From NCBI GenBank assembly GCA_022496805.1, contig CM040094.1, positions 7,959,501 through 8,023,500 of the forward strand: 64,000 nucleotides of DNA, read 5' to 3'. Below the pieces are notes generated by a model. It searched no databases. It was not told where the DNA came from and saw only the letters and a list, made by a program, of their open reading frames with translations. Made by a program: the position numbers and the translations under genes. This DNA comes from Pohlia nutans. Taxonomy: Eukaryota; Streptophyta; Bryopsida; Bryales; Mniaceae. Below, in pieces: positions 1 to 11,941 of this stretch (position 1 is the stretch's first letter; each line of letters starts with the position of its first letter).

Positions 1-480
1 AGGAAAGGAACTAGGTCAAACATTCGTGTATATGAAATCTTAGTGTAGAAAAATTAGGTGCATACATGAAAATCGATGAAATCAAGCCCTTTTCATTACA
101 GTAGACCATAAGCAGAACGACCTTGCTACCTGCTCTTCTAAGACACTCAAAAATCACAAAGTCTAGGGAAGAAATAACCATCAGTATGTTGATAGGGTCC
201 TCTTTAGTCTAAACTAGCCAGTGAATGAAAATTCAACAATCACAAATGAAGAATCGAATATGTATGAGATGAGAGAAGAGTACATCACTAGACAATCAAG
301 AATGGAATAAGGCCAAACCTACATGCATATGAAATCTCAGTATAGAGAACTCTGGAGTATTTATGAGAACCATAGGTCAATGAGATCAAGCTCTTTTCAT
401 TAGACCATAAACAAAATGAGCTTGATACCCTGCTCTTTAAAGACGGTCATAAATCTCAGGCTCTAGGGAAAAAGAAACCT
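1..480. repeat. Imperfect tandem duplication, about 300-bp period
   Basis: The stretch 1-180 (ending in the words CTCTTCTAAGACACTC and GTCTAGGGAAGAA) recurs in diverged form at about 300-480, with the same order of words (ATATGAAATCT, ACCATAA, TCTAGGGAAAAAG). Only the second copy is clearly represented in the right arm of the inverted duplication near 49600-49800. Confidence 0.5.
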
Positions 481-1974
481 ACTAGAACTATCTTGATTAT
501 TAATTTTATTAATTTTATTAATAACCATTACTTTGTACTGAAAAGTGTTTGGTCATTGTTAGTTTGATGAAATACCATCAAAAACAAAATATACAATATG
601 GCCGCAAAGGACTTTCAAGCCATTCAAGGGTTAGTTTAGAATACATACAAACTAGAGAGATTAGACTAGCAATCCTACACATAGAGTCTGTTTGGGTGAA
701 CCAAACAACTTCATGTGTGTAAAGAACATCAAAATTCTACAACAGTGTTTGAAACCAAAAATATGGTCATCCGAAGGTACTATTCATCCTAGCACGGAAG
801 CACAACATTGGTTTGCCAATAGAAACAACAGAATGGCCTCAAAAAAACCATCAAACAATCAAAGTTTTGCGAGAAACTAGAAAGTCTTGTATATCAATTC
901 TAAACTCCAATGCAAAGTAAGCATATAATGGATTTTGATGGAGCTCAACTAGAGATAAGATGTAAACCAAACTTAAGTGTTATCTCACAAGTAATCAAAG
1001 CCTGTAGAAAGCATAAATCATACTCATCATCTGATATTCCCTTGACAGTGCGCTAAAATTCTTGCTTGGTGAGATTCTTAATGTCATCACCTTTTACTTT
1101 ATTTTTATTTCCTTTCCCACCTCTTCTGCAAAGTGACAAGTGTTACAAAAGGAAACATTTAGAATATGCATGAATTCTGACAAGTACCTTCCAACGAAAA
1201 TGTTAGTTGTCTAAGACTAAATTGATAATCAAGACAGGAGTAGCATGGAGGCCAACAACATCCAGTAATATATTAATGAAGTCCTATAGACGACAATAGC
1301 TTATTTATGAAAACCAAAAGTCAATGAGATCAATCCCTAGGGGTACACTCTTTTTGGAAAGAAATTATTAGAACCTAAGCAGGACAACCATGTCAAACTT
1401 ATCACAAACCCTAATTACTTCACTCCATGAGGTTTGTGATTTACTAGGGTCTTCAGGAGCACCCTAGAACTAGGATTGGAGGTCTTCAAAAGCATTGGAT
1501 CCAAAAGTACGCTAGGTTTCTCCTACAGTACAAATTAGCCCAAAAATCAAAACAGGCCATTGGAAACCAAAACATGCTCAAACAGGGTTGACGTCTTACC
1601 TTCATATCAGCCAACATCTATGGCATTTTTGCCATAAGTTCCACTGTGCGAGCTTGCCTGAAACAATAATAATTTCACTTAGTCTCTGCCAAAAAAAAAA
1701 AGTAAGATATCTTACAGCGTAAACTTCTTGTTTGCCAAGAACTCCCATGATTGGAATTCTGCAATCACCAGAAAGTTGAAATGAAACAAAGTCGGAGCCC
1801 TTTGAGTTAAAAAAATTACTTGATCACAGCTTCACGATCAACTTTGTGGCCTTCCATCTTTGTTGTCTCAGGCCTTTGTGGAGCATCATACGGCCACTCT
1901 CTGAACAAAAAAAGAAAACGCGGCAAGTCAAATCTCTTGAGAATCACATATACACATCATTCCTCCTTGCCGCA
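290..1974 (-). pseudogene. Left arm of 1.7-kb inverted duplication; decayed copy of an unrecognised multi-exon gene
   Basis: Read on the minus strand, this segment matches the plus strand of about 48150-49880 almost throughout, so the two form an inverted duplication some 46 kb apart. It contains a coding-like block at about 960-1140 (motifs TKQEF and DDEYDLCFLQ). The right-hand copy has a Trp codon after TKQEF, but here it is TAG, a premature stop. A second block at about 1600-1660 (motif RTVELMAKMP) is followed by a TAG shared by both copies. Similarity ends sharply near 1974, just after a splice-like block at 1846-1974. I do not recognise the protein family. It could be a host gene duplicate or part of a large transposon. 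Confidence 0.5.
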
Positions 1975-1975
1975 T

Positions 1976-3000
1976 TTTCAATTCCGACACCGTATGTGAA
2001 AGTTATGAGGGGAAATGTGTTTTTTTGGGAGAAAGGGCAGCCGGGCAGTAGAGAAATAGTTGAAAATGGGGGGCAACAAAATGGGCGGTGTGTGGAAAAT
2101 GGTGGATTGTGGGGGGCAGAAGACCACCCCATTTCCCAAACTCATAAAAAAAATTAATTTTTTTTAAAAAAAATTAAAAATTATTATTTAAAACTAAAAA
2201 GTATTATTTTAAATTTAAAATATTATTTTAAACTAAAATTTCAATTTCATAATTAAAAATTTTATTTTAAAAATTGAAAAATAAAATCATTTTTAAAAAT
2301 AAAAAATAAAAATCGTCCAATGAGGGACTGCCACGTGGCAGTGTACCTTGAGAGTTAGTGGGGTCATGAACATTGGAATGGGTTGGCACTTCAATTCCCT
2401 TCCTCCACCCTTTATTTCCCCCCTAACCCCCAAAATTCTTAGAAAATGTGCTACATGTCTTCTAAAACTTGGAGATTTATTTTTTTTTCAAATTTTTTTT
2501 TCGCCATTTTGTAGAGGGTGGAATGTACTTGTGTTTCACCGCTTGGATTTGTATTTTAAATAAAGAAAGTCAAAAATATTGCAATTCCAAAAACATATAG
2601 TCTTTTCTGAACTTTTAAACCCCCAACAAGTGCAAGGTGTTAATTCAACATTCTAAACATCTCCAAACGCAAGGAAAATTGGTACACAACTAAGTAACAT
2701 CATATAGAATGTGAAAGTGAAGTGCGACAAGTTTCGGTAGTGAGGTTTTTTTGATGTAGCTGTGGTCAAACGCATCTAAAATTTTCGGGCATGTGTTTTT
2801 TTGGGGTGTTTTTTTCCATCAAACGCAATTATCTTGCAATCCGTGCGGTCAAAATCAACGAAATTTGTTGTGTATGTTTTTCAAATAGTTTAGGACAAGA
2901 TCTTACGGTTAGAAGGTAAAAAATAACATTCTTTTGGATTTTTTGCATGGGGGAGTAAAAATGGCAGCATTGGAGTGTTTTTGGAGGAAAAACACTCCGG
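1976..3000. other. AT-rich intergenic stretch without a recognisable gene
   Basis: I see no supported coding sequence. Positions 2145-2320 are very AT-rich low-complexity DNA made of AAATTT-type words. A TTAA-proximal CCCCC run at about 2617 may be a decayed left end of an element whose right end is the AGGGGTTAA at 3007-3015, but the left end is too degenerate to be sure. Confidence 0.4.
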
Positions 3001-3015
3001 TGCTTTAGGGGTTAA

Positions 3016-3150
3016 CTACACGGAAATTGCCCGAACCCGAGGTGAGGCTTGCCATGGCTTTCCAAGCTCTATCGCCGACGGTGGGATTTGAACTCACGAC
3101 CTCCCGACTGTCAACCAAGCTCCATACCACCAAGTCACCACAAACTCTCG
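3016..3150 (-). repeat. tRNA-derived SINE head (minus strand)
   Basis: On the minus strand this reads as a tRNA-like gene: a TGGTGGTATGGAGC block resembling an A box and, about 30 bases on, GAGTTCAAATCCC (3083-3095), which fits the Pol III B-box consensus. The sequence around it does not fold into a standard complete tRNA, so I read it as a SINE head rather than a functional tRNA. Confidence 0.55.
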
Positions 3151-3219
3151 ATGCATAGAATGGAACTCTTTTGGTAATTATTAAAGAATGAAACCATTGG
3201 CAATTTTTTGCCATGTCTA

Positions 3220-4140
3220 TATAATTCTTTTTTCAATTCTTTTTTTGCACTACAACATGCAGGGCTTTTCCTACATCTACAAAAAATTTCAGAATATTTT
3301 GAGATTTTTTTATTTTTGGCCAAAATTGTGATGGCATATCATGGCTGTGAGTTGTTTTTTTTTTCAGCAGACTTTGAATGTTTTTAACTATGTGAAAAAA
3401 ACTTTTTTTCCAAATTTTTTTTGCACTAGATTATGCAGGACTTTTTCTATATCTAGGATGTTTTTCATAATATTTTGAATTTTTTATTTTTTGTCAAAAT
3501 CGTGGTGGTTGTGAGCTATTTTTTTTTTCCTCCTATGATGAATAGTACATTGATAACCAATAATACCAAATTTGAATTCTAAAAGTATAAAATGTTATTT
3601 CTTTGAAATTTTAATGTGTATTGCTTCTAAACTCTATAAATGTAGATCTAAAAATGTTTCGGGAAATTAAACCGTAAGTATAATTTAAAGAATTTTTGGG
3701 AATATTCCAACATATTCCAAAATACTATAAAATATTTTGAAGATTCCAAAAGATTCCAAAATATTCCAAAATATATATTAAAATATTGTACATGGATATT
3801 GTACGAAAATAATTTGCATTATAATAGATACTGAAATCGCACGAATATAGTAAAAGGCATTAATATGATACGTATACGATACTGAATCTGCATTAATTAA
3901 AACCGCATGTTATCCGTGTCTTATTAGCCATGTAATGTAGATACACGATTAACGCACGGATTCCGTCAAGCACGACTTTCGTGCGGAAACAACACTTTTG
4001 TCATAATCATTGAAAAGACACTGCATCGACATCTTAGTAATGCATGTCACTTCCGTACGATAACGACACTTCTAAATGCACGTATGACGTGCGGAATCAG
4101 TGTTTAACGATAAACGCACTGAAATTGTGCAGAATTAGTG
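3220..4140. other. Repeat-derived intergenic DNA, ATTCCAAAAT words
   Basis: There is no gene signal. The stretch 3240-3520 is a diverged internal duplication: TTTTTTGCAC...ATGCAGG...TTTTCCTACATCTA occurs near 3240-3330 and again near 3410-3500. At 3700-3780 the word ATTCCAAAA recurs about six times. A reverse-complement cluster of the same word (GGAATATTTT) lies at about 7555-7600. Confidence 0.4.
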
Positions 4141-4149
4141 GGGTCTGAA

Positions 4150-4445
4150 ATTCTTGATGAAGCCCATAAGGCTCATGGGGGCCACAAGGTCCAAGGTTCC
4201 ATCCTTGGTGGCGACCATAATCCGATCATGTGGTTTATTAGTGGACGGGCTCCAGAGGCATACCCGGTGGCACGCCTTGACATGGGAGCAAACTCAATCG
4301 TCCAAGTTTGATTTCCAGAAATACAACTTGACCGGTTTGTATTTTTGAAACCCGACATAGCTACTTTTATTGTCATATGAGCCAGAATCTTCAGTAACGC
4401 AGTATCGGAAGGTTGAGATTTCAAGACTTTACAAATTTCTCTCTT
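4150..4445 (+). repeat. SINE-like element, copy 1
   Basis: It is related over its whole length to 23843-24155. Shared words in order include GGTCCAAGGTTC (B-box-like), TGGTGGCGACC, a GTGGCACGCCTTGACA block, GGGAGCAAACTCA and a terminal CAGTATCGGAAG. The ORF across it is a by-product of the repeat. Confidence 0.5.
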
Positions 4446-4499
4446 AGGTTATCGGTCTCATGTGGTTGTGGCCATCTTTGGTTGCTCCAATTTATTTTA

Positions 4500-4545
4500 T
4501 TTTTTGATACAAATAGAGGGAATCCTTTACTGCAAAAAAGAAAGA
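4500..4545 (-). repeat. 3' tail of a 5'-truncated non-LTR retroposon (minus strand)
   Basis: Read on the minus strand it is GGATTCCCTCTATTTGTATC followed by an A-rich TAAAATAAA tail. It is a diverged copy of the tail found at 12547-12637, 19191-19272 and 24187-24237, where target duplications are visible. Confidence 0.45.
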
Positions 4546-4832
4546 AAGAAAGGAACATGATACAAAAACAAGTCAATTCCGCCAAGGCTGGTGAGGTCGG
4601 GAGACATCTAGACACTAAGAGAGCTAAATATAGGACCTATAAGATTCCAATGGAGATAATCGTTGTCCCAGCCACTCCATTTTTTGAATCATTGTTTTGG
4701 CAACCATCTAGAGTAGTACGTCAAAAGCGGTGCACTTCGGGTTGCACTTTGGATGTTGCAGTGAGTTTGGTTAGGGAAGTATTTGGAAGAATTAAAATCA
4801 TTTGATTTAGGCTTTAGATGCATTGGTTGTTA

Positions 4833-5170
4833 GAGCATGCCCAGTAGTTGTTCATTGTGCACCAAGTTCACATCCAAGATGGTGTGTGAGGAGTGAAAAC
4901 ATCTCAAACAACAACTACCAAGAGTGTTCGGAATAGAGTGCGTCGACCAATAACACACTACTACTTTTGTCACTACTTGGGACAATTATAATGGCGGAGA
5001 ATAAACTTACTAAACTAAACTTTATAAAGTAAGCATAGTCTTGTAAAAGGAGAGGAAAATGTTTGATGTGAAAATCACTCTCGCTATATTGAAACTTCAC
5101 CATGTAAGATGTACTTTATCATTTAAAAATAGGATTTGTGATTGGAAAATGGGTGTTGTTGGGCCTGCTC
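4833..5170. mobile_element. PIF/Harbinger-like MITE (GAGCATGCCCAGYAG termini)
   Basis: The left end GAGCATGCCCAGTAG is preceded by TTA (4830-4832). The right end, read in reverse, is GAGCAGGCCCAACAAC. The terminal inverted repeat and the 3-bp target (TTA on the left, decayed TTC on the right) match the better preserved elements at 11942, 13020 and 29700. There is no coding capacity. Confidence 0.55.
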
Positions 5171-5206
5171 TTCTGTCATTTTTGCGGGAACTCCCAACCA
5201 ATTAAC

Positions 5207-5785
5207 TTAACCCCTCAACGTCCCAGAGTCCAGAAACTGGATCACGAATGAATTCAAAGCCTTCTCACGTTCTCATCAATGCTTGGATGAAACTCATCCA
5301 ATTTTTTGGAGATTCTTCACCAAGTTGTTGTCCTATCTAATGGCTGGATTTAGTCATACTAGAGTACATATTTTTCTAAAATTACAAATGTAGAAGTATG
5401 TCAAGTCGTTGACCAAGCATTGACTCTAGTTCAAAGTGGAATCGTGAAAAATGAGGTCATAAATTTAAGGAACACAAAAATTTCAAAGTATCACCACGTT
5501 TAAGAGTATCTTATTTCAAACTCATTCCAACAAATTTTACTCAAAAAATATTGAAATTTAGTTTGTAATCGAATTTAGAAGGAATTTTTAATTGTAACTT
5601 TCAAATTTTATAATTAAATATTGGTGATTGTATTAGTGAATCGAACCATACGGATGGAATCTAAAATTCAAGATCTAGAACTTTCATCTGTAAATCAATT
5701 CCAGAATATTCTTCTAAATGGTAGTTTAAAGTGTTTTTTCTCAAACTGTCAATTCCAGAGACACCCTGGTACGTTTAGGGGTTAA
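5207..5785 (+). mobile_element. TTAA/CCC non-autonomous element, subfamily A (piggyBac-like termini)
   Basis: It starts TTAACCCCTCAACGTCCCAG and ends GTACGTTTAGGGGTTAA, so the ends are inverted repeats bounded by TTAA. The body matches 35352-35950 in the same orientation and 50188-50784 and 58061-59932 in the opposite one. It has no open reading frame of note. Confidence 0.65.
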
Positions 5786-6595
5786 GATACAACACATGTT
5801 ACTTTTCACAAGAGCTTATCGGACTTTTTACTGAGATTTTATAATTGAACCCGTCAAAGTGACAATCACTTACCTATAATCTGTTCCCAAAGGGTTAAAA
5901 ATGACAATCACAGCCACTCCAGAGGAGCATCTGAAGCTGCCACTTGCATCAGAAGGACAGACACCGAAGTACAGACACTGTTCTAGGTGACATTCTCAAT
6001 CATATGCTGTCAGACCATGCCCAGCAGCAGAGAAAAGTACGTCAATTTAGTGGAGGTTTTTTTTTGTTTTTGTTTTTTTTCTGTTTTTTTTTCTTGGCGC
6101 AACTTGAAAGAATCAATTGCAAAGAGAAATAATAGAATACAGAGCCACCGCGGCGTCACGGGGCAAAAGGAACGGAACTAACTACTAAAAATAATTTATT
6201 AGAGGTTTGGGGTAACAAAACCCCAACAGTAGTAGGAAAGCATCCGTCAAGCACTAAGATACCGTATGTGAAAGGCAGGATCGGCAGAAAATAATTCCCC
6301 AAAAAAATGTCAAATAAATAAATAAATTTATTAAGTATTTTGTCGAAATCAACAAAAATAAAGTCAACAAAATGCCGATAAAAATAGAATAAAAACATAA
6401 CACTCAATGAAAATCGTAGACAAAAGACGTTTAGCTGGCAGAAAAAACTTGAATGTTAGCTATTAATAGCAAAATTTTTAACAACTATTTTTGAAAGTAC
6501 TAACCTCCATTGTTCTCATGGCAGCCTACCATTTGCTAAAAGAGGAAAATACTCAAAATATCAATTCATCTATCCCAAGTATAGTGCATTTCTTT
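5786..6595. other. Intergenic; possible MITE end, no gene
   Basis: ACCATGCCCAGCAG at about 6014 resembles the left terminus of the GAGCATGCCCAGCAG MITEs but no partner end is evident. A T/TTTTG tract at 6058-6095 explains the ORFs seen there. No coding region is supported. Confidence 0.35.
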
Positions 6596-6599
6596 ACTG

Positions 6600-6845
6600 A
6601 TCGGTTTTAGGTGCCTCAACTTTACCGAGTAACTTTAAAAGATTGTACTTGAGGTCAAAAGTTTGAGTTTTTCCCGCCATCTACAAAAGCTTTGGTGCAA
6701 GCAAATTACTCACACCAAGCAAGCATATTTGCTCATTTAATAATTAAATAATGAGTTTGAAGACTATTCATCGGCCATCAAGTTCTTTTTATAAAATCTT
6801 CTTTTAATAAGTTCCCTTGGTGTTCGCACAAGGAATGTTGGTGAA
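6600..6845. mobile_element. Decayed copy of the 416-bp GAGCATGCCCAGCAG MITE
   Basis: Internal words of the MITE at 29700-30116 recur in the same order: CCCGCCATC, AAAGCTTTGGTGCAAGCAAAT, CACACCAAGCAAGCA, ATTAAATAATGAG, GAAGACTATTC, and CCTTGGTGTTCGC. The termini are eroded. Confidence 0.6.
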
Positions 6846-7151
6846 AAAATAAAATGAAGAATAAAATCAAGGTCCCAACTATACTAAGTTCAGGAAGATA
6901 AATAATGAACATTTTTACGTGTATCTCAAAACAAGGACGGTATAATCGTGACACCTTGTTCCAATCTTCTTTATAATTGTGGGAAATGTTTGAACAAATT
7001 TTAAAATTAAAATAAATTATTATTGGAGTAATACAATTTTATATATGTGTATATATATATATATATATTATTAGTGCAGTACATTTCTTTCAAAATTACA
7101 TTTATTTTAACTTAGTGAAAAATGTCTGAAAAAGTATATTTTAAATCATTC

Positions 7152-8074
7152 TTAACCCCTAAAGGACCAGGTGCACACATTGTGTCCAAAAATAATTTCA
7201 TTACTTTAATAACTTGTTTGGATTTCATAATTTTGACTCAATGTTAACTAGAGAATTGAAAATGTCCGTCACAAGAACACAAAAATCTTTCAAGATTTGC
7301 AATTATGTTGGTTGATTCATCGGGAAAAAACTAAAATGTCAACGTAGGTGAACTTGGGACATGGTAGTTAAGGCGGTCGATGAGTTGAAAGGCGTTTTCA
7401 CACTTGGATGTCACATTCGTTAAAAAAAAGAGCATACAATATGTAAAATATTTGCCATTATTGCATCATTAACACTATATAATAATTACGGAAAATGTTT
7501 AAATACATTTAAAATGGAATATTTTCAAAATAAATAGAATCTTTTCAACATATTTTATATTATTTTGGAATATTTTGGAATATTCCAAATATATTTGAAT
7601 TCTTTAAAACATTTTATGCAATGTAAAAATCAACAACGATCACAAACACCGGCTCAACGAGTCACCAACAAGTCACTTTACCCAAACATAAATCTTTGAG
7701 AATCAATCATTGTTGTTGTATTTAGTTTTAGAACAACATTTTTTGTGAGCACCTAGATACAGTACATCTTTGTATGCTCCTAAAATTTCAAACGCTAATC
7801 ATAGTTCTTAATTTTACGAAAAAGTTTGCAATGAATGACATCTTGGTTTTGTTCAAAAATTTCAAAGATCAGCTTATGATCAATCTTTATAATCATGTAA
7901 AATATGCGGTAGATTGTTCTAAAAATTGACATACAGTCTCATGACTAAGTCCTCTTTGAGCTTCAACGGTGAAGTTTTCTACATGAATACCAATCAAGAG
8001 ATACAATTGCCTTTTTCAAAGCATCATGAGAAAGTGATAAAAGTTTAGGAATCAGCATGGTCCTTAGGAGTTAA
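7152..8074 (+). mobile_element. TTAA/CCC non-autonomous element
   Basis: It begins TTAACCCCTAAAGGACCAGG and ends TGGTCCTTAGGAGTTAA, giving inverted ends bounded by TTAA. The interior is AT-rich and non-coding. A short (AT)n run at about 7048-7068 lies just upstream. A further run of TTAA/CCC-like ends follows at 8071-8810. Confidence 0.55.
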
Positions 8075-8841
8075 ACCCTAAAGGTTGGGCCTATGACCAT
8101 AGAATCATGTTTTATCCGTCACGTTCAATTTTGCTATTAAAAATAATACAAGAATTCAATTTTGTTTTTTTAGTAAATGAAGTCACATGTCTACTACAAA
8201 TCATGAAATTTTCGTAAATTTTGGTGAAATTATGAAATTACTATGGTTTTATAAAGTGATTGTAAAGAAAATCTATATCAATTACAAAATGTACTAGAAA
8301 ATTCTGTTTTTTTACTTAACGTGTAAATTACACTGAAGAAAAGTTTAATTGATGATGATCAACCGTGTGTCTAAATTTAGAAATTTCACTACACCTTGGT
8401 GATACCTACGGAACTTGTAACTACAATAAAACACTCAATTTTAAGGTTTTTCCAAAAATTCAAAGTGAAGTAGAAACTAGATTTGGCAAGCTTCATTTTG
8501 TTAATTGAGCTCAAATGTAATGGAACTCATTTTCATGGACTAAATTTAGTTTAACTAGAACAAGCAAAAAAAAATCAAAGTATATTACACGGTGAACCGT
8601 TTTTATAGCTCTTTTTGTAGCTGGGACCTATGTAAAATCTAAAAAAAGCTTAAATGATTTGAATTTAACTTGAAGGGACGGCATTACCAAACAAAGCCTT
8701 TCACAGAAAGAATTGGATAGATATCATCCACGCAACAGTTGGAGTTGAACAATCAACTTCATTCATAAGACATTTTTTGGTCTTGCTGGCAATTAGGAGT
8801 TAACCCTTAACCCTTAAATGACAATGCGAGCCCCGCGGGCT

Positions 8842-9703
8842 TGGTTTTAGTTTGGGAGAATCTTGCTCATGACTTCTACACCATTGCACCAAATGGGGTT
8901 TTTAAAATTCCAAACTGAGCACCTTAGAGAGATCTATAGATAGATAGATAGAAACACCAACCCAAAGAAATGGGCTGGCGTGAATAAAGTGTCCGTTCGT
9001 AATGTCAATCACCCGATGCCCACGGGACAAAGGGACATTGGAACAATACTACTCTCCTCTTTCGAGGATGGACACTATAGTAACCAAAACAAAGTAACAG
9101 TAACAGTAACAAGAGGAAAAAAGCGAAGAATGATGGATGAGTGTTAGTTGTATAAAGGTATGTTTGGTGTTAATTTCAATCGCCAAGTCATGAGTTCTTT
9201 GGTTGGTTGGTGAAGGGCGTTGTATCACGATTATGTGGTCCGGGTTCGAAACCAGTTGGGCTCGTTGAGCAGTGGTGTGATACACATGGCTTGGTGCTGC
9301 TAGTAAGTTGTTATGGCAGGAAAGTTGTACCAACCAACCGGCCTGTCCTATCCTCTGAGATAAGCTGAGCTAGTTGTTTGAAAAAGAGTGGCTAGTAGTG
9401 GTTTTCACCACTACCTCCCCCACCTCTTTTAATGTACTACGTCTGTTGGTATTGTTTGGTTATTTTCTATACGTCTTTTATATAAAAGGATAGATCCGGC
9501 ATATTGTACGGCAATGGAGAGATCTATACTTCTTTAGAATAAAGCTAAAGTAAATTGAACACAGAATCGGTTTTAGTTTGGGAGAATCTTGCTCATAACT
9601 TCTACACCATTGCACCAAATGGAGTTTTTAAATTCCAAACCGAGCACCTTAGAGAGATCTATACTTCTTTAGAATAAAGCTAAAGTAAATTGCACACAGA
9701 ATC
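8842..9703. repeat. About 140-bp direct repeat, first copy split by a retroposon
   Basis: A unit starting GGTTTTAGTTTGGGAGAATC and ending in AAATTGNACACAGAATC occurs at 8842-8938 plus 9529-9568, and again intact at 9569-9703. The first copy is interrupted exactly by the insertion at 8939-9516. Confidence 0.65.
8939..9516. mobile_element. SINE-like retroposon with 12-bp target duplication
   Basis: It is flanked by perfect direct repeats GAGAGATCTATA (8927-8938 and 9517-9528). It has a (GATA)n tract at one edge and an internal tRNA-like segment with GGTTCGAAACC (about 9242) fitting a Pol III B box. Related copies lie at 36568-37197 (opposite orientation) and about 42370-42650. The long target duplication and simple-repeat end indicate insertion by target-primed reverse transcription. 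Confidence 0.6.
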
Positions 9704-9754
9704 ATGCTTAAAATGGAATTTAAAAGAGATTTTGGGTGTGGTATCAGGAAAGGA

Positions 9755-9989
9755 ATTGTCGTTTAAGGATTAAAAGTCCAGAGAGCCCATTCCAACTAAT
9801 ATTATACATCAGTGTTTCATCGTATTTGGTATGGTTCTACACCTCGTATGGGTTCAAGATCAAAAGTGATTTTAAAATTCATGCAGACGTGGTTTTAATG
9901 AGCTATTGGGGTCTCAATTTGGAACTTTCTACTTACAACAAAATGTCAAATATACACCAACAAATCTACTATCTCTATGGGACCTTTAA
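9755..9989 (+). repeat. Repeat shared with 33620-33853
   Basis: The words TGGTTCTACACCTC, AAAAGTGA, AAATTCATG, CTATTGGG, TCTCAAT and GAACTTTCTACTTACAACAAA occur here and, reverse complemented, at 33620-33853. Both copies end near a TTAA with GGACCTTTAA, so this is probably another small TTAA/CCC element. Confidence 0.5.
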
Positions 9990-10796
9990 CCCTTTAGTAC
10001 CCAGCTAACCACATTATGGTCACTACAACGTCCGAAATGTAAATAGCAGAGAATCCGTGAAGAATTGGAACTTTAGTTTTGAAGTTCAGATTTGAGCTTA
10101 TACATTACACACCTTCCTGAAAAAGAAATTTTCAATTTGGAATTGTACAACTATCAAAATACCTATCAACAAAATGAAAAAATACTCCAAATACTTGAAA
10201 ATATAGTAAATACTTACAAATACAACACATGTACAATGCAGTATTTTTTGTGTTTGGAAGTTTGTTATCTTGTTTTATTTTTTTGGATTGTGTTCTCTTT
10301 TTCATCTTCCATTAGTGTGTGTAATCCGATCTTGACTAATGTACCCACTCTTGTCAATTTTCAATGTATAAAATTTTGTCCTAAACCGTATATGGATAAG
10401 TCAATTTCACTTATAAAGTTCACAATAATTATGTGTGAGTCTATTCTTGATATGAAAGATTGCAACGGAGAGGTGTTGACATAGGGCATAGCTGAACTTC
10501 TCTCTTTTCATTTTTGAAAATTTAACCCAAATTCTATTTAACTTTGAAGTCACACACCCTCCAAAATCTCATTTTTGAGCGTGCATTATACAGTTCAAAT
10601 ACATACTATAATCTTCCGATCCCGCCATTGGATGATTCTCAAATTTTAATAAAAGTTGTGCTCTCCAGTTGAGAATAGAATTGTACGGCTACTTTCTAAT
10701 TTAATCCATTTTATTTTTGATAGTCTCAATCAGAGTGGAAAATTCCACTGAAATCCAGTGCTGTTTGCTACAGTACCTTGGGCACTAAAGGGTTAA
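9986..10796 (+). mobile_element. TTAA/CCC element, subfamily B, copy 1
   Basis: It starts TTAACCCTTTAGTACCC and ends GGGCACTAAAGGGTTAA. The interior matches the neighbouring element 10793-11596 in reverse (for example TACAACTATCAAAATACCTA against TAGGTATTTTGATAGTTGCA). Confidence 0.65.
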
Positions 10797-11596
10797 TCCT
10801 TTAGTGCCGAGGGTGGTTATGGAGAAACCAGAGTTTTTTGGTGGTTTATATTTAAAAACTCTCTTTATTCAAACTATAGAAACTATTAATAGTATTTAAC
10901 CGTATAAATGTAAGCGTAGCTTAATCAAACAAGTGCTGATTAAACCTTGGTAAGATCCTATCGTTGGATTGGAAGATTATAGTATGTCTTTGAACCGTAT
11001 AATGTACACTCAAAAATGAGATTTTGGAGGATGTGCGACTTCAAAGTTAAATCGAATTTGGGTTAAATTTTCAAAAATAAAAGTGAAGAGGTTCAGCAAT
11101 GACCTATGTCAATACTTCTTCGTTGCAATCTTTCATGTCAAGAACTGACTCACACATAATTGTTGTGAATTTTACAAGTGATAATGACTTATCCATGTAT
11201 AGTTTAGGACAAAAAATATACGTTAAAATAAGAAAGGAGTTGGTACGTTGATCAAGATCGGAGTAGATACACTAATAGAACATGAACAAGAGAACACAAT
11301 CCAAAAATTTAAAACAAGATAACAAAGTTCCAAACACAAGAAATACTGCATAGTACATGTGTTGTATTCGTAAGTGTTGTTTTTTCAAGTATTTGCAGTA
11401 TTTTCATGTTTTGTTCATAGGTATTTTGATAGTTGCACAACTCCAAATTGATTTTTTTTTTCACAAAAGATGACATTAAGAATTCCGCAACTTTGAACAT
11501 CAAAGTATTAAACTTGAATCTTTGCGGATTTTCCGGAATTCCCTTTTCCGATGACCGAGTGACCACATTATGGTCTCCTGGACACTGAAGGGTTAA
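10793..11596 (-). mobile_element. TTAA/CCC element, subfamily B, copy 2 (inverted)
   Basis: It starts TTAATCCTTTAGTGCC and ends GACACTGAAGGGTTAA. It is an inverted relative of 9986-10796, and the two share the single TTAA at 10793-10796, making a 1.6-kb near-palindrome. Confidence 0.65.
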
Positions 11597-11659
11597 GGGT
11601 TAAGTGAACCAAAAAAATGGTGAGATAGCCAAGCCAGCAAGTAAAGACAAAGCTACACA

Positions 11660-11885
11660 TGTAGGCATGCGATCGACAATGGGGTCATGGCCCATTCACA
11701 CCAAACCTCTACCGCACTTGCATTCGCGTTCCCGAAATGGAGGAAGGTAAAACCCAAATACAAAAAAATATTCAAAGCCTTGTCTTTTCTTGCTGCAACT
11801 ACTGTGCAACTACAATTCACTACCGCAAGTTGGGCCATGCTCCCTTTTTACGTTGCGTTCCTTCTTGTCACATGTTCGAGTAATT
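11660..11885 (-). repeat. Fragment of a dispersed repeat (also at 14930-15125 and 18480-19350)
   Basis: Shared features, reverse complemented here: GTTGCAGCAAGAAAAGACAA, GGGTTTTACCTTCCTCCATT, GGAACGCRAATGCAA and GTGTGAATGGGCCATG. It lies next to the intact MITE at 11942. Confidence 0.55.
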
Positions 11886-11941
11886 TCTCATTTCATATTT
11901 TATATTTCTTGTTTCCAACAAATTCCCTCAAAGTTACCTTA

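Noticed and set aside
3060..9260. Possible functional tRNA genes at about 3083, 9240 and 58600 (B-box matches)
   Set aside because: None shows a full cloverleaf with matching acceptor stem. They sit in dispersed repeats, so they are SINE heads.
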